The translations under genes and the position numbers were made by a program. From a virus: 25,774 bases of DNA. Positions 15,729 through 23,819 of this stretch are shown one piece after another; within the stretch, counting starts at the first letter, position 1, and every line of letters starts with the position of its first letter. The DNA lies in the IMG/VR virus record IMGVR_UViG_3300031539_000280, positions 1-25,774 of that record. One strand, given 5' to 3'. The notes beneath the pieces were generated by a model, which was given only the letters and a program-made list of their open reading frames with translations, ran no database searches and was not told the DNA's origin.

Positions 15729-16619
15729 TCCTTTTTCTTTTAAATTAATATTTGGTGTTCCTGAGTTAGCACTCAGATCTTTAACCTTATTCACAGCATC
15801 TTCGAAGCCCCCTATCGCATCGATCAAAGATCCGACTACGTCTTTTGCTTCAAAAATACCCCCCTTTAATTGATCAGCGGTAGCCTTCGGCCTGGTGGCC
15901 AAAACGTCCGCTATGAATCTATCATTTAGAGGATTCAATCTATTCTCCTGTATAGGTTTGAAGTTCAAATTGTTTATGGCTTCTTCAAAATCCCCATTTT
16001 TCTCAGTACTCTGCGACGCATAAATTCTCACACTCCTCTCTCCAGTTTCTTTATTTTCCGAAACTTTCGGCACTGCTTGAAACTCGATCATTGTGCCGAT
16101 AGAACCCACCAATGTCTCCGGGGTGCTCGCGTAAATGTAATCCGCCCCCGTAGCTATGTAATAAGCCGCACTGGCCCCTAGATCTTCAAATAGCGCTACC
16201 ACTGGCTTACTGCTCTCTAGCATCGCATTACGCAAGTATTTAACTGCCACGGCTGATCCGCCGCCGCTGTCGATTTGCACTATATGGCCGATCACATTCG
16301 GCATTTTATCAAAATCTTTTAACTCTCTCGCCAGGTCGACTGTCCCATATGATGAGTCTCCCCCTCCTTTAGTTATCGCTCCGTCCAACTTAATGACCGA
16401 GATCAATTGCTCCCCCGCTGACCTATCCGCCGCACGCGCGTCCCCTGTTAAGAGCGCCCCACTTTTCAGATCATATGATCCGAAGGCGTTCGATTTCGTT
16501 TGCGACAATACCGCCCCCCCTCGCTTGTAATGGTTTAACGCGGCCGTAAGCCCCTGCAATGACGCAGAATCCACAAACCAAGGCTGTCCATATATCTCTC
16601 TAGCTAGTTGTATGTTCAT
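15363..16619 (-). CDS. Head maturation protease, S49/SppA family (lambda gpC-like)
   Basis: 418 residues, close to lambda gpC (439). The protease half (about 1-290) has an oxyanion-type HIVQIDSGGGSAVAVKYLR, the nucleophile region LFEDLGASAAYYIATGADYI with Ser150 as the candidate, ETLVGSIGTM, and a candidate Lys near 207 (STEKNGDF). The C-terminal part (from about 298) is helical and acidic and resembles a scaffold, as with lambda Nu3. It processes portal and scaffold during prohead assembly. It is preceded by small membrane-protein genes that are not in lambda at this place. Confidence 0.88.
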   Translation of the reverse strand: MNIQLAREIYGQPWFVDSASLQGLTAALNHYKRGGAVLSQTKSNAFGSYDLKSGALLTGDARAADRSAGEQLISVIKLDGAITKGGGDSSYGTVDLARELKDFDKMPNVIGHIVQIDSGGGSAVAVKYLRNAMLESSKPVVALFEDLGASAAYYIATGADYIYASTPETLVGSIGTMIEFQAVPKVSENKETGERSVRIYASQSTEKNGDFEEAINNLNFKPIQENRLNPLNDRFIADVLATRPKATADQLKGGIFEAKDVVGSLIDAIGGFEDAVNKVKDLSANSGTPNINLKEKGMTQSELLSQHPELCSTLITQGVEQERKRVRTILKFSHIDAKACATMVAEGSEPDSEFFADMQLKAISKAQLQDMDLESPEEIVTDPALEATAIVEDEKVLKQSAFVAAMRASAGLKKEDKQ

Positions 16620-16843
16620 TTCTTTGCAATTAATTCGGTTTTATCTTTACTGCCTTTCGAACTCCCGAAGAAAAACCCGACAACTGAAGTAAACGATCCT
16701 ATTAGCGCCCCTATGACCAAGTGCAAAATATTTTCGTTTGCCTTTGGTATCTCGAATTTTATAAGGAACGCCATTAAAAAGAAAAACCCGATCACTACTA
16801 TGGCGCCCAGCGCGTACATGAAAATATTACCTATATCTTTCAT
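16616..16843 (-). CDS. Small two-span membrane protein, holin-like
   Basis: 75 residues with two hydrophobic stretches (about 7-29 and 40-62) and a short charged tail FGSSKGSKDKTELIAKK. A GSSxGSKxKT tail after the second span is typical of small holin-like membrane proteins in phage genomes. A class II holin role is inferred from topology. It is the last of a group of membrane-protein genes between the portal and protease genes, and its start is 3 bases from the end of the previous gene. Confidence 0.55.
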   Translation of the reverse strand: MKDIGNIFMYALGAIVVIGFFFLMAFLIKFEIPKANENILHLVIGALIGSFTSVVGFFFGSSKGSKDKTELIAKK

Positions 16844-16846
16844 ACG

Positions 16847-17206
16847 TTATACTTTAAATACAAATTTATTAACTATTGCGAAAATCAAAGCCCCCGCAAA
16901 ACTGAAACCCCCCGAAATATAGGCGATCTTTACTTTCATTGTTGCGAGAGATACCTCTATCTTCGTGATCTTCCCTTCAATGGTATCTATTTTGCCCCAA
17001 ATTCTATTTTCTGTTTTCTCGTCCATGTCCGTAAATTCTTTTATAAGCGCCTTTATTATTTTTATTCTTTTTTTTATCTTCAATTGCTCCTCGTAAAATG
17101 CAACGAAAACTAAAACGCCAGGTATCGCCCCGATCAGCGCTTCCAGCGGTAATACCCAAATGCAGACAAGCTGACAAGCGTTACTATAAAGATCAATTGT
17201 CCCCAA
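16847..17206 (-). CDS. Two-span membrane protein with basic/coiled middle (start uncertain)
   Basis: 119 residues from a TTG at 17206. No in-frame ATG exists before residue 57 and a stop lies just upstream of the TTG. The coding region overlaps the previous gene by 73 bases in another frame. It has a first membrane span at about 18-38 (ALIGAIPGVLVFVAF), a basic helix with IKKRIKIIKALIKEF, a region of heptad-like residues about 55-90, and a second span at about 92-112. The layout with both spans and a central coil is found among holin- or antiholin-type proteins, but the role is not known. Confidence 0.5.
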   Translation of the reverse strand: MGTIDLYSNACQLVCIWVLPLEALIGAIPGVLVFVAFYEEQLKIKKRIKIIKALIKEFTDMDEKTENRIWGKIDTIEGKITKIEVSLATMKVKIAYISGGFSFAGALIFAIVNKFVFKV

Positions 17207-17526
17207 AAACTACCATTTATTTCAAAAACATTAGTATTCGCACCTCCCAAATAAGCAACCTCATCAACTAACTCTTTAACATTCCACATAATTAAGCCGA
17301 ACGCTATCGCTTTAGACTCTTTATTCCGGGCATCAATGTACAAAAAAATAATTAAAGCGGGCCAAAAATTAAGCATCGCAAACTGATTGATCAAAAAATA
17401 AACGGGTGAATCTAAATTTAAATCGTCTCTAAAATGTACATCTGCGAAAGGCAAATGGCCTGTTTCTCCCAGTATTACAAAGAAAACAAAACTCAACACC
17501 GCCCAATTATTTTTAAGAAATTTCAT
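17134..17526 (-). CDS. Multi-span membrane protein, unrecognised
   Basis: 130 residues with about four hydrophobic segments (residues 5-25, 43-64, 70-88 and 106-126) and the charged ends that suit an inner membrane protein (MKFLKNNWAV; GYYRWKR at the end). I recognise no family. It lies in the small membrane-protein cluster between portal and protease and is likely part of a lysis or host-membrane function. It starts 14 bases inside the preceding gene. Confidence 0.55.
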   Translation of the reverse strand: MKFLKNNWAVLSFVFFVILGETGHLPFADVHFRDDLNLDSPVYFLINQFAMLNFWPALIIFLYIDARNKESKAIAFGLIMWNVKELVDEVAYLGGANTNVFEINGSFWGQLIFIVTLVSLSAFGYYRWKR

Positions 17527-17710
17527 CTAATTTATTTTTTAAAATTTCATTTTCATTTGCCAGTTGCGCAATTTTTTTAACTAAAAAAGAGTACACTCGT
17601 CCGAGCTTGTTATCGCTTGGGGTTAACGCGTTATAACTTGCAACAAATTCTTTATTTATTTCTATTATTCTGGCCTCCTCTGTTGGCGGCTTCTCTTTTG
17701 GTCGTGGCAT
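17513..17710 (-). CDS. Small coiled-coil protein, unrecognised
   Basis: 65 residues. A basic, Pro-rich start (MPRPKEKPPTEEAR) is followed by two helices, the second a coiled-coil (KKIAQLANENEILKNKLDEI) with regular Leu/Ile spacing. No membrane span. Similar small coiled proteins are common in phage late operons, where they may act as assembly helpers or regulators. It overlaps the following membrane-protein gene by 14 bases. Confidence 0.55.
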   Translation of the reverse strand: MPRPKEKPPTEEARIIEINKEFVASYNALTPSDNKLGRVYSFLVKKIAQLANENEILKNKLDEIS

Positions 17711-17722
17711 AATTGTAGTTTT

Positions 17723-19285
17723 TTAAGGTTTCCAAAAATAACCGTAGGCCCTTATTGATAAGACCGCTACGTCCCCCACGTAAGTGTCGTTTAGGTTTCC
17801 CGGCGTCGCGTCTCTTTTAAAAGTGTAGGCAGCGAACTCTCCGGGGAGTAACTCCTCCACGTCTATACTGAAACTTACCCGTTTAATTATATTGTTGTTA
17901 TTAATGGGGATTGTTACAAAATTGTTGATCGTCTGTGTCACTGGGTGCGTCCCGTCTACTAGATCCCCGACTTGCATCTGCGCGCTCTGTACCTCCAGAT
18001 CTAACTGTCCCGCCCCCGCGCCTAAAACCACGTAACTAACTTCGAACACTAGATCCTTCGATGTGTCCATCCCCTCCGGTATCGTTATGAGCCCGCCAAA
18101 GCCGTCTATAACACTATTCTCCATTTTATTATTTGTTTGGACTAGCGAAAATTCGGACGTGTAGTCTATGGCTTCGTCCTTCGGGGCGAAGCCTTCGATC
18201 TGTGAAGCGGTTCGGAGGTGGACCACTAGCTCTTTCGGGTAAATGCCCGCCCCGAAATACTCGGTAAATCCGTCGGCGTTTATTTCTAGTCGGTTAGTAT
18301 GCAATTTGACTTGCTCGATAAGTCCGTCCGACGATAGCGCCGAAGTTACTCGAAAACGTACCCAGTATTTTAATTGCCCGTTTACAGTTGTTTGTACTTG
18401 TCCATAAGTGTTCCCGAACCTAACTTGTTCGCTTCCGATCTGCGTCCCTATATTGTCCGCTCTCGACTCATACGGGGCGTCGGCGTTGGTAGCCATGATC
18501 ATAAACGGCGACCATGTGGCCCCGTTGTAATATTCCCGCGCCACCGTTCCCGTGCCGGGGACCACTAAAAAAGATTGTTTTATTTTTAATCCGATGATCG
18601 AATCGTCAGATCCAACGTAGAACGCCGCCCCTATGCCTGGACTACCTCCCCCGAAAGGGGCGAAGGTGCTCCCGGTGCTGGTTTTGGCTGCGGTTGTCAC
18701 ATCCGTGAAAGTGGTGCCATTCGAAGTAGTTAGCACGATCATGCCCTCCGTGTGGCTGTCGCCCTCTCCGAATACCGACTCGAAACCTTTAAGATATGAT
18801 CCGACGGCGAATTGTCCGCCTACGATGCTGATCCCCTTGTCGTCTCCTGTCTCCAAAAAAGCAAGCGCGATCGAATCGTTCGGGCTCGTTATCGTGTCAA
18901 CGTTTATACTATAATTTAGTTTTATAGAATCGTTACTTATTTCGATACTGTTACCCTCATAAAAAACCACTATTTGCGACCAGTTTAGATCGTCGGTCCA
19001 TTCTGTATTTGTCACATTTGCACCTTGGAAGCGTTTAGTAGTGTACGCCCCAGACTCGATCCAAGTTACTAACATGCCGATCTCGCGTTTATTTTCGGGT
19101 ATGGCGTTGCGTGCGGTCTTATCGATCACGCTCCAGTGGTGCCCTCTTACTTGCTCCTGATCTACGAGCGCCTTAGTGTCGTCGTAGTGTTCTAAATATT
19201 CCGGGAATTTTACCTGCCCGCTACTGGCCGAAGTTATTAGTAGGAACACTAAAACTATCAAAGTATTCGCCGCTTTCTTTCTCAT
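17723..19285 (-). CDS. Exported beta-rich protein between portal and lysis-like genes
   Basis: 520 residues with a clear signal peptide: MRKK, hydrophobic core NTLIVLVFLLITSA, and a likely cleavage after residues near 22-24 (SASSGQ). There is no lipobox cysteine. The mature part is beta-rich, Asn/Gly/Thr-rich, and resembles appendage proteins of Bacteroidetes phages (IGMLVTWIESGAYTTKRFQG, then TEWTDDLNW). The start lies 64 bases inside the portal gene, so the signal peptide is coded in another frame over the portal C-terminus. Exported proteins within a head operon are unusual. Possible roles are a host-surface modifier, a superinfection-exclusion factor, or a virion surface protein. No enzyme motif was seen. 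Confidence 0.7.
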   Translation of the reverse strand: MRKKAANTLIVLVFLLITSASSGQVKFPEYLEHYDDTKALVDQEQVRGHHWSVIDKTARNAIPENKREIGMLVTWIESGAYTTKRFQGANVTNTEWTDDLNWSQIVVFYEGNSIEISNDSIKLNYSINVDTITSPNDSIALAFLETGDDKGISIVGGQFAVGSYLKGFESVFGEGDSHTEGMIVLTTSNGTTFTDVTTAAKTSTGSTFAPFGGGSPGIGAAFYVGSDDSIIGLKIKQSFLVVPGTGTVAREYYNGATWSPFMIMATNADAPYESRADNIGTQIGSEQVRFGNTYGQVQTTVNGQLKYWVRFRVTSALSSDGLIEQVKLHTNRLEINADGFTEYFGAGIYPKELVVHLRTASQIEGFAPKDEAIDYTSEFSLVQTNNKMENSVIDGFGGLITIPEGMDTSKDLVFEVSYVVLGAGAGQLDLEVQSAQMQVGDLVDGTHPVTQTINNFVTIPINNNNIIKRVSFSIDVEELLPGEFAAYTFKRDATPGNLNDTYVGDVAVLSIRAYGYFWKP

Positions 19286-20816
19286 ATTGTGCTTTTTTTA
19301 TTATTTGATCAGCGTCGCCCGTGTTAAGATTCTCGGCCGCTTGCTCCATTGTTGTTAGTGGTTGATTATCAAACTGTATGCCTAACTTTCTGCGCTCTGC
19401 GTTCACCTCTTTTAAAGGGTCTATGTGCGGAACTGAAACACCTATAAATCTGGCGTTCCTGTATGCTGCTAAGGTCATTAGATCGTTCTTGCTCAATGCC
19501 TCTAAGTAGCCCGGCACTTGTATAGTTGTGTTTAAAACCATCACATCCAGCCAAAAATTATAAAACGGTTTGTAATACTGATTCTTCAAAAGCTTAACCC
19601 TGTCTACCATCATTTTATATTCCCAGCTTTTCAAAGCCGCCCGGCTTCCAGAGTAGGCTCCGCCGAATTTATCGAGGGCGATCTCTGGGGGTATGCCTAT
19701 TGTGGCGTAAACTAGATCTAAATTCACTCCGAAGAACTCCCCGAAATGTATATCTGTGCCGCCTGTACTTCGTTTAAGAGTACTCCCGATCGGCATATTA
19801 TACGTGGTTTTGCTTGTGGTTTGTGCCACTTTTGTGGCTACGCCCCTAGCTTCGCAAGCTAAATAGCTGTCAGTTTCCGGAGCAATGCCTTTGCCTTTCC
19901 CAAATGATTGAGCTATTTGTGTCGCTGTTATGTCCTCGCCGGTTGAATCTTTAGAGTGCTCTATCGTGTACGGGATCTTCGCATTCTCTTCGGCGCTGCC
20001 TAGTGTCGCATCTTTGTACCGATCCATTTTGGCCGCTGTTTCCAAAACCGCAGTTAATAATGACATGCCCCTAACATCGCCGATCTTGTGACGCAGGCCA
20101 TAGAATATCCATGCCTGCACTCGGCCTGTTCGGCTTCCCCTCGCTAAAATTCTCTGTGAAGTCCCGTCTAAATTTCGGATATAAAAAGCTATGTGCGTTC
20201 CTTTTTTGTCGACCTCTACCCCGCTTTTGATCGTGTTTCCCCTATTGCTCGCTTCTCTTATATATTTGTCGTCCATCGGTTGGCGAACGTGCCCCCCGTC
20301 TATTATCTCAAGTGAAGGTTTCCCCGCTTCCATGCGGCTTACACAAAGAACGTCCCCGGCATTTAGCGCATTTTGTAAAGCGTCAGCCGCTTGGCTGTTC
20401 ACGCTCTGCATTCCGTTGTATGTTGAAAAATTCTCGTTAGCGAAAAGTCGGAAACGACTCTCGACATCTTCTATAAACCTACTAAGATCGATATTCTTTA
20501 GGATTTGTTCCTGCGGCTGCGCCTGTAATTTTAAACCCGTCCCTACAATCCAGAGGCAGTATTTTTTAACAGCATTCTGGACGACATCACTCTCTAAATA
20601 AGCTTGCCACGCTCTCGCCCGTAGCGTATAATAATCGAGGGTGTACTCGATCGCTGGACCTAATTCGTAAGGCGTCTTCTCGCCGTCAAAATAAAGGTTT
20701 TGGATCCCGTCGTAGCTAGATCCAAAAAAACCCGAAGCTTTAGGATCGGGCGCTATTAAGGTATCATTTACCTTAAATAAATTAGATATGTATGTGATTA
20801 TCTTAGCCCTTGCCAT
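19221..20816 (-). CDS. Portal protein, lambda gpB family
   Basis: 531 residues, matching lambda gpB (533). Family features: YTLRARAWQAYLESDVVQNA, KYCLWIVGTGLKLQAQP, VLCVSRMEAGKPSLEIIDGG (Gly-rich DGxxHxR), RVQAWIFYGLRHKIGDVRGM and the C-terminal FGGAYSGSRAALKSWEYKMM. The portal dodecamer is the channel for DNA packaging and release. The gpW gene immediately precedes it, overlapping its start by 19 bases. Its C-terminal coding region doubles as the signal peptide of the next gene. Confidence 0.9.
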   Translation of the reverse strand: MARAKIITYISNLFKVNDTLIAPDPKASGFFGSSYDGIQNLYFDGEKTPYELGPAIEYTLDYYTLRARAWQAYLESDVVQNAVKKYCLWIVGTGLKLQAQPQEQILKNIDLSRFIEDVESRFRLFANENFSTYNGMQSVNSQAADALQNALNAGDVLCVSRMEAGKPSLEIIDGGHVRQPMDDKYIREASNRGNTIKSGVEVDKKGTHIAFYIRNLDGTSQRILARGSRTGRVQAWIFYGLRHKIGDVRGMSLLTAVLETAAKMDRYKDATLGSAEENAKIPYTIEHSKDSTGEDITATQIAQSFGKGKGIAPETDSYLACEARGVATKVAQTTSKTTYNMPIGSTLKRSTGGTDIHFGEFFGVNLDLVYATIGIPPEIALDKFGGAYSGSRAALKSWEYKMMVDRVKLLKNQYYKPFYNFWLDVMVLNTTIQVPGYLEALSKNDLMTLAAYRNARFIGVSVPHIDPLKEVNAERRKLGIQFDNQPLTTMEQAAENLNTGDADQIIKKAQYEKESGEYFDSFSVPTNNFGQ

Positions 20817-21088
20817 GGTCGTAGAACTGTTTGTCTTCCGTTTAACTGATTGATCAATCGTTGTTTAAGAGTGTCTAGTGCGTGCAGCCCCTCAGTTATG
20901 GAGGATATACTTCTGTACTGTGTTTGGATCTTTGTTTGGCCGTCGTCTAAACTGTACGAAGCAATGTCGCCCGTGGTGGCCCCCGTTAATAACTGCGTTT
21001 CTAGCGCTGCTATTATCGCCTCTATCCTGGCGATCCTATCTACTGTGCTCGTAGCGCTCTCAATGTACAATTTCTCGGTAACCGCCAT
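20798..21088 (-). CDS. Head-tail joining protein gpW-like
   Basis: 96 residues from the ATG at 21088; a TTG two codons upstream is also possible. The sequence (KLYIESATSTVDRIARIEAI, then YSLDDGQTKIQTQYRSISSI, then LKQRLINQLNGR) is an alpha/beta/alpha protein with an SLDDGQTKI hairpin typical of the gpW type. In lambda W joins head and tail and lies between A and B. A promoter-like element ends 17 bases upstream of the ATG, so it is probably the first gene of a separate transcript. Confidence 0.75.
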   Translation of the reverse strand: MAVTEKLYIESATSTVDRIARIEAIIAALETQLLTGATTGDIASYSLDDGQTKIQTQYRSISSITEGLHALDTLKQRLINQLNGRQTVLRPWQGLR

Positions 21089-21104
21089 AAACAATTATTT
21101 TTTA

Positions 21105-21136
21105 CAAAGGTCATTTAAAATATTGACAAATCAAAA
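21105..21136 (-). promoter_or_regulatory. Bacteroidetes-type promoter for the gpW operon
   Basis: On the minus strand, TTTG (21135-21132) is followed after exactly 19 bases by GACCTTTG (21112-21105), seven of eight positions of TAnnTTTG. The implied start is about 10 bases upstream of the gpW ATG, giving a very short leader. The element follows immediately after the terminator hairpin, as expected if the head/tail genes have their own promoter. Confidence 0.6.
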
Positions 21137-21146
21137 TAAGTTAATA

Positions 21147-21180
21147 AAAAAAAGGTAGATCCTAAAACCTACCTTTTTTT
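21147..21180 (-). terminator. Bidirectional-type intrinsic terminator after terL
   Basis: Bases 21147-21158 (seven A then GGTAG) pair perfectly with 21169-21180 (CTACC then seven T), leaving a 10-base loop. The A and T runs flank the stem so that it has a U tail on both strands. It sits between the terL stop (21268) and the gpW gene, and would end transcription coming from the packaging promoter. Confidence 0.85.
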
Positions 21181-21267
21181 GCCTAAAATCAAAACTAACC
21201 ATGAAAATGAAAAAAACCTATTGCTTGCTCTGGATACAAATGTAATAATTTATTTCATTGATGCAAA

Positions 21268-23259
21268 TTATTCACCTAAAATATTTTTAACAATATTACA
21301 AAACATCTGCCACGACCATTCTTTTAGCTTCGAAGCCTTACAAGTATTCTTCGCAACTATGTCCCTTAGTACTAAATTATAAACTCTGTCATCAAAGAAG
21401 TGGTTTTGCACGTGGGCGCTTTTTTTAACCCACTTCCAGCCTACCACTTCGCCGTCTTCGTTTTCCTTGAGCTTTTTTTCTTCGGCTTCAAATTGACTGA
21501 AAAATCCGGGGGTGGTATATTTACCGTCGTTCGGCTGCGGGAAGTTCATCGTCCCTGGGATCTGTGGATCCTTCATCGGTAAATTTATGCAGTCTGCGAG
21601 CCTGTCTTTTATTTTATCTGTTTCAACTATGTATAAGTTTGATCGCTCTTTACTGTTCATAAACTCGTTAACGTCTGCGTTAACGCGCTGGAACCTGTCC
21701 GCGACTTTGCCCTTTATGCCGACTGTGTTACTTACATTTTCGTCTATGAATTTATAAGAATAGTTAGTGAAGTACCCGGTATCAACTCCGGTTAATAATA
21801 TACGCATGGTATCCCCGTCGTCTGTCAGATAATCTAGATTTATGATCTCATTAAACGGATCCCAAACGTTCCCCGGCTGGTTGTTCCTATATGTAAATTT
21901 GATCCGCCCTTCGTCGGACTGTTTACCCCTTTGAAACGATCCGATACTGCCGTGATCAACTGAATATGTGGAACCGTTCTCACTGTGCGCAACTACTTCG
22001 TAATCTAGGCGGCCGTCATCTTCTAACCCGTTAAGGTCACAAGCACAGGTTAAGAGCCGGATCGGGCCGTTACCGTCTCTAATACTTAGAGCGTTCGGTA
22101 CCACCCCAATCGCGTATCCCCTTGTGTTTTTAGATAACATGTTTTGTTTGATCCGTTCTGTTGCTTCTTGCCACGGCTCCCCTAAAACCACATTGTAAAA
22201 AACTTTTAGTCGGGCTCTGTTTGTAGTTCCTTCTTCAAATATCTTAAGCCACTGATAAGCATAGTGCGTCCAGTCGTACATTCCCGGGGCCGCGATCATG
22301 CAGGGTATGTGGTACGAATAATACCCTGGCCGCTCTGGCTCCGCTGTCGGTATCCACTGCCCAAGTAGATTAATTTTATATTTTTCTTTCTCTTTGAAAC
22401 TCTCTTTGCACTCCTGACAAACATAACAAACCGAGCTTTCGATCAGTTTTCCCGCGTCGGTTTTGTCGAACACTACCCCGACTCGTTCGCCGTCGATCTT
22501 TTTATTCCAGAGCAATTGTATATATGCGCCACACTTTGGGCAGGGTACATGCCATTTTCTTTGATCACCCATTAAGTAGACCCTCTCGATATTTGAGGGC
22601 CTGGTCTCTGGCGTGCTTATATAAAATTGTTTCATTGTGTTGGCGGCTGTAGAAAAACGCTGTTGCAAAAGATCAAATGTACTTCCCTGATCTTTGTCTG
22701 CTACGGGTGCCGCTTCCCAGTCGTCGAAAAGTCCGTATTTGATAGATCTCTGTTTACCCATTTTATTGACAGATTGCAAGCCTCCAGCGAATAGGCGGCC
22801 CCCCGCGAACTCTTTATAGTTCGAAGTGTCCCCCGTTCGTTGGTTTCGCTTTCTTATAGTGTTCGGCCTTATTAAATCCTGAATGCCACAACTGACGATC
22901 GCAGGGTCGAGACGGCTCTCGATCATTTCCTTAGATAGCTGATCATTCGCAGACAACGCCATAATATTGCCGGGGTTGTTTGCGATGATCCATAACACGC
23001 CGTTAACGATCACGCCCTGAGTGAAGCCGATTTGTGCGCCTTTCATCACTGCGATCAACTTCGCCGGGTGATAAGGATCGAGCGTGTCCACTACTTCGCG
23101 GAGGTATGGCGTGAGTTTGTATTTGAATTTACCCGTCGCCAGGTTCGACACGTCACTCGTTAGGGTGAGGTGTTTCTCCGCGTAATCCGAGGGCTTTAGC
23201 TCTAAGCGGTTAATCGGTACCGCTTCGATCATTTCGGCGAATTGTTCTTTTAGATCCAT
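21268..23259 (-). CDS. Large terminase subunit, GpA family
   Basis: 663 residues, close to lambda gpA (641). Visible features: the ATPase region with Walker A-like VMKGAQIGFTQG (residues 71-82), a Walker B-like region GLFDDWEA (about 176-183), and a paired CxxC zinc module (HVPCPKCGAY near 237 and VCYVCQECKE near 278). The nuclease half begins near TCACDLNGLEDDGRLDYEVV with candidate acidic residues. It packages DNA at the portal. Its start overlaps the stop of the small ORF before it by one base. Confidence 0.92.
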   Translation of the reverse strand: MDLKEQFAEMIEAVPINRLELKPSDYAEKHLTLTSDVSNLATGKFKYKLTPYLREVVDTLDPYHPAKLIAVMKGAQIGFTQGVIVNGVLWIIANNPGNIMALSANDQLSKEMIESRLDPAIVSCGIQDLIRPNTIRKRNQRTGDTSNYKEFAGGRLFAGGLQSVNKMGKQRSIKYGLFDDWEAAPVADKDQGSTFDLLQQRFSTAANTMKQFYISTPETRPSNIERVYLMGDQRKWHVPCPKCGAYIQLLWNKKIDGERVGVVFDKTDAGKLIESSVCYVCQECKESFKEKEKYKINLLGQWIPTAEPERPGYYSYHIPCMIAAPGMYDWTHYAYQWLKIFEEGTTNRARLKVFYNVVLGEPWQEATERIKQNMLSKNTRGYAIGVVPNALSIRDGNGPIRLLTCACDLNGLEDDGRLDYEVVAHSENGSTYSVDHGSIGSFQRGKQSDEGRIKFTYRNNQPGNVWDPFNEIINLDYLTDDGDTMRILLTGVDTGYFTNYSYKFIDENVSNTVGIKGKVADRFQRVNADVNEFMNSKERSNLYIVETDKIKDRLADCINLPMKDPQIPGTMNFPQPNDGKYTTPGFFSQFEAEEKKLKENEDGEVVGWKWVKKSAHVQNHFFDDRVYNLVLRDIVAKNTCKASKLKEWSWQMFCNIVKNILGE

Positions 23260-23525
23260 TAAACCAATTTATAATAAACAAATTCACTATTATTTTGATC
23301 CCATGCGTGAAAGCATAGATGTTTAAATTTGCCCCCTAAAGTTCTGGCTGTTCCGGTGTACCCTTTTGCCGCGTTCTGGTTTGTCGGCTTCCTTGGTTCC
23401 CAGCAACAAACAATCTCCTCCTCCATTGTTTCGGGGCCAGATAAAATTATGATCTTGCAAATGATTGATGGCATGCCGTCGCTATGCCTGTTCAGATAGC
23501 CGTCTTTCGTAGTTCTGTTTTTCAT
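23259..23525 (-). CDS. Unrecognised small protein, insert region
   Basis: 88 residues. Contains a Cys pair (EEEIVCCWEPRKPTN), a Gly-rich TGTARTLGGKFKHL and an aromatic C-terminus. No family known to me. It is the ORF closest to terL and its TAA overlaps the terL ATG by one base, so it may be translationally coupled. It is preceded by the AACATCTGTATA motif and an AAAAAAAACT leader. Confidence 0.55.
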   Translation of the reverse strand: MKNRTTKDGYLNRHSDGMPSIICKIIILSGPETMEEEIVCCWEPRKPTNQNAAKGYTGTARTLGGKFKHLCFHAWDQNNSEFVYYKLV

Positions 23526-23535
23526 AGTTTTTTTT

Positions 23536-23567
23536 TTAATTATTAGTTGTGGGTATACAGATGTTGT
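23536..23567 (-). repeat. Gene-junction motif, copy A
   Basis: A 32-base block, given here on the plus strand, that begins ttaattattagttgtggg and ends cagatgttgt; it matches copy B (24147-24178) at 31 of 32 positions. On the minus strand it starts just after the stop of the 75-residue ORF with AACATCTGTATA and leads into the A-rich leader of the 88-residue ORF. It shares the 12-mer with copy C at the other end of the window. Confidence 0.6.
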
Positions 23568-23579
23568 AGCGCATTAGCC
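23563..23579. repeat. GTTRTAGYGC element 1, flanking the 75-residue ORF
   Basis: GTTGTAGCGCATTAGCC on the plus strand, at the 3' end of the small ORF above. A related element, GTTGTAGTGC on the minus strand at 23829-23820, precedes the same ORF, so the ORF is flanked by imperfect inverted repeats. A third relative is at 23944. The pattern is cassette-like but no attC core was proven. Confidence 0.4.
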
Positions 23580-23580
23580 A

Positions 23581-23808
23581 TCACACAAAATCCGTATATG
23601 GTTGCTCCGTTTCTAAATCTACATTCTGCTCAAACCAGTGTTCGCACACACACTCAATTTGCAATTTGTTTTCTCTACAGTATTCTAAAAATCTACCAAG
23701 TGTTTCAATTTCTTCTATTCTTGTTAAGATTTTGCCGCCACCACTAATTTTATGCGATTCGCAGCATATTCTTTTTTCTTTATTAATTAAGTAAGCAAAT
23801 TGTCCCAT
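23581..23808 (-). CDS. Unrecognised small protein (75 residues), insert region
   Basis: From the ATG at 23808; a GTG five codons upstream (23823) is also open, but lies within the inverted repeat. The product MGQFAYLINKEKRICCESHK begins a mixed sequence with a CC pair, a TRIEEIETLGRFLEYCRENK helix, and an acidic aromatic end. No recognised family. It is enclosed by related inverted elements (23563 and 23820), a feature that suggests movement as a unit. The composition is AT-richer than the structural genes. Confidence 0.5.
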   Translation of the reverse strand: MGQFAYLINKEKRICCESHKISGGGKILTRIEEIETLGRFLEYCRENKLQIECVCEHWFEQNVDLETEQPYTDFV

Positions 23809-23819
23809 CGCTAAATAAC

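Noticed and set aside
20191-20601. Plus-strand ORF of 136 codons opposite the portal gene
   Set aside because: Cys/Ser/Leu-rich shadow of a well-supported portal gene.
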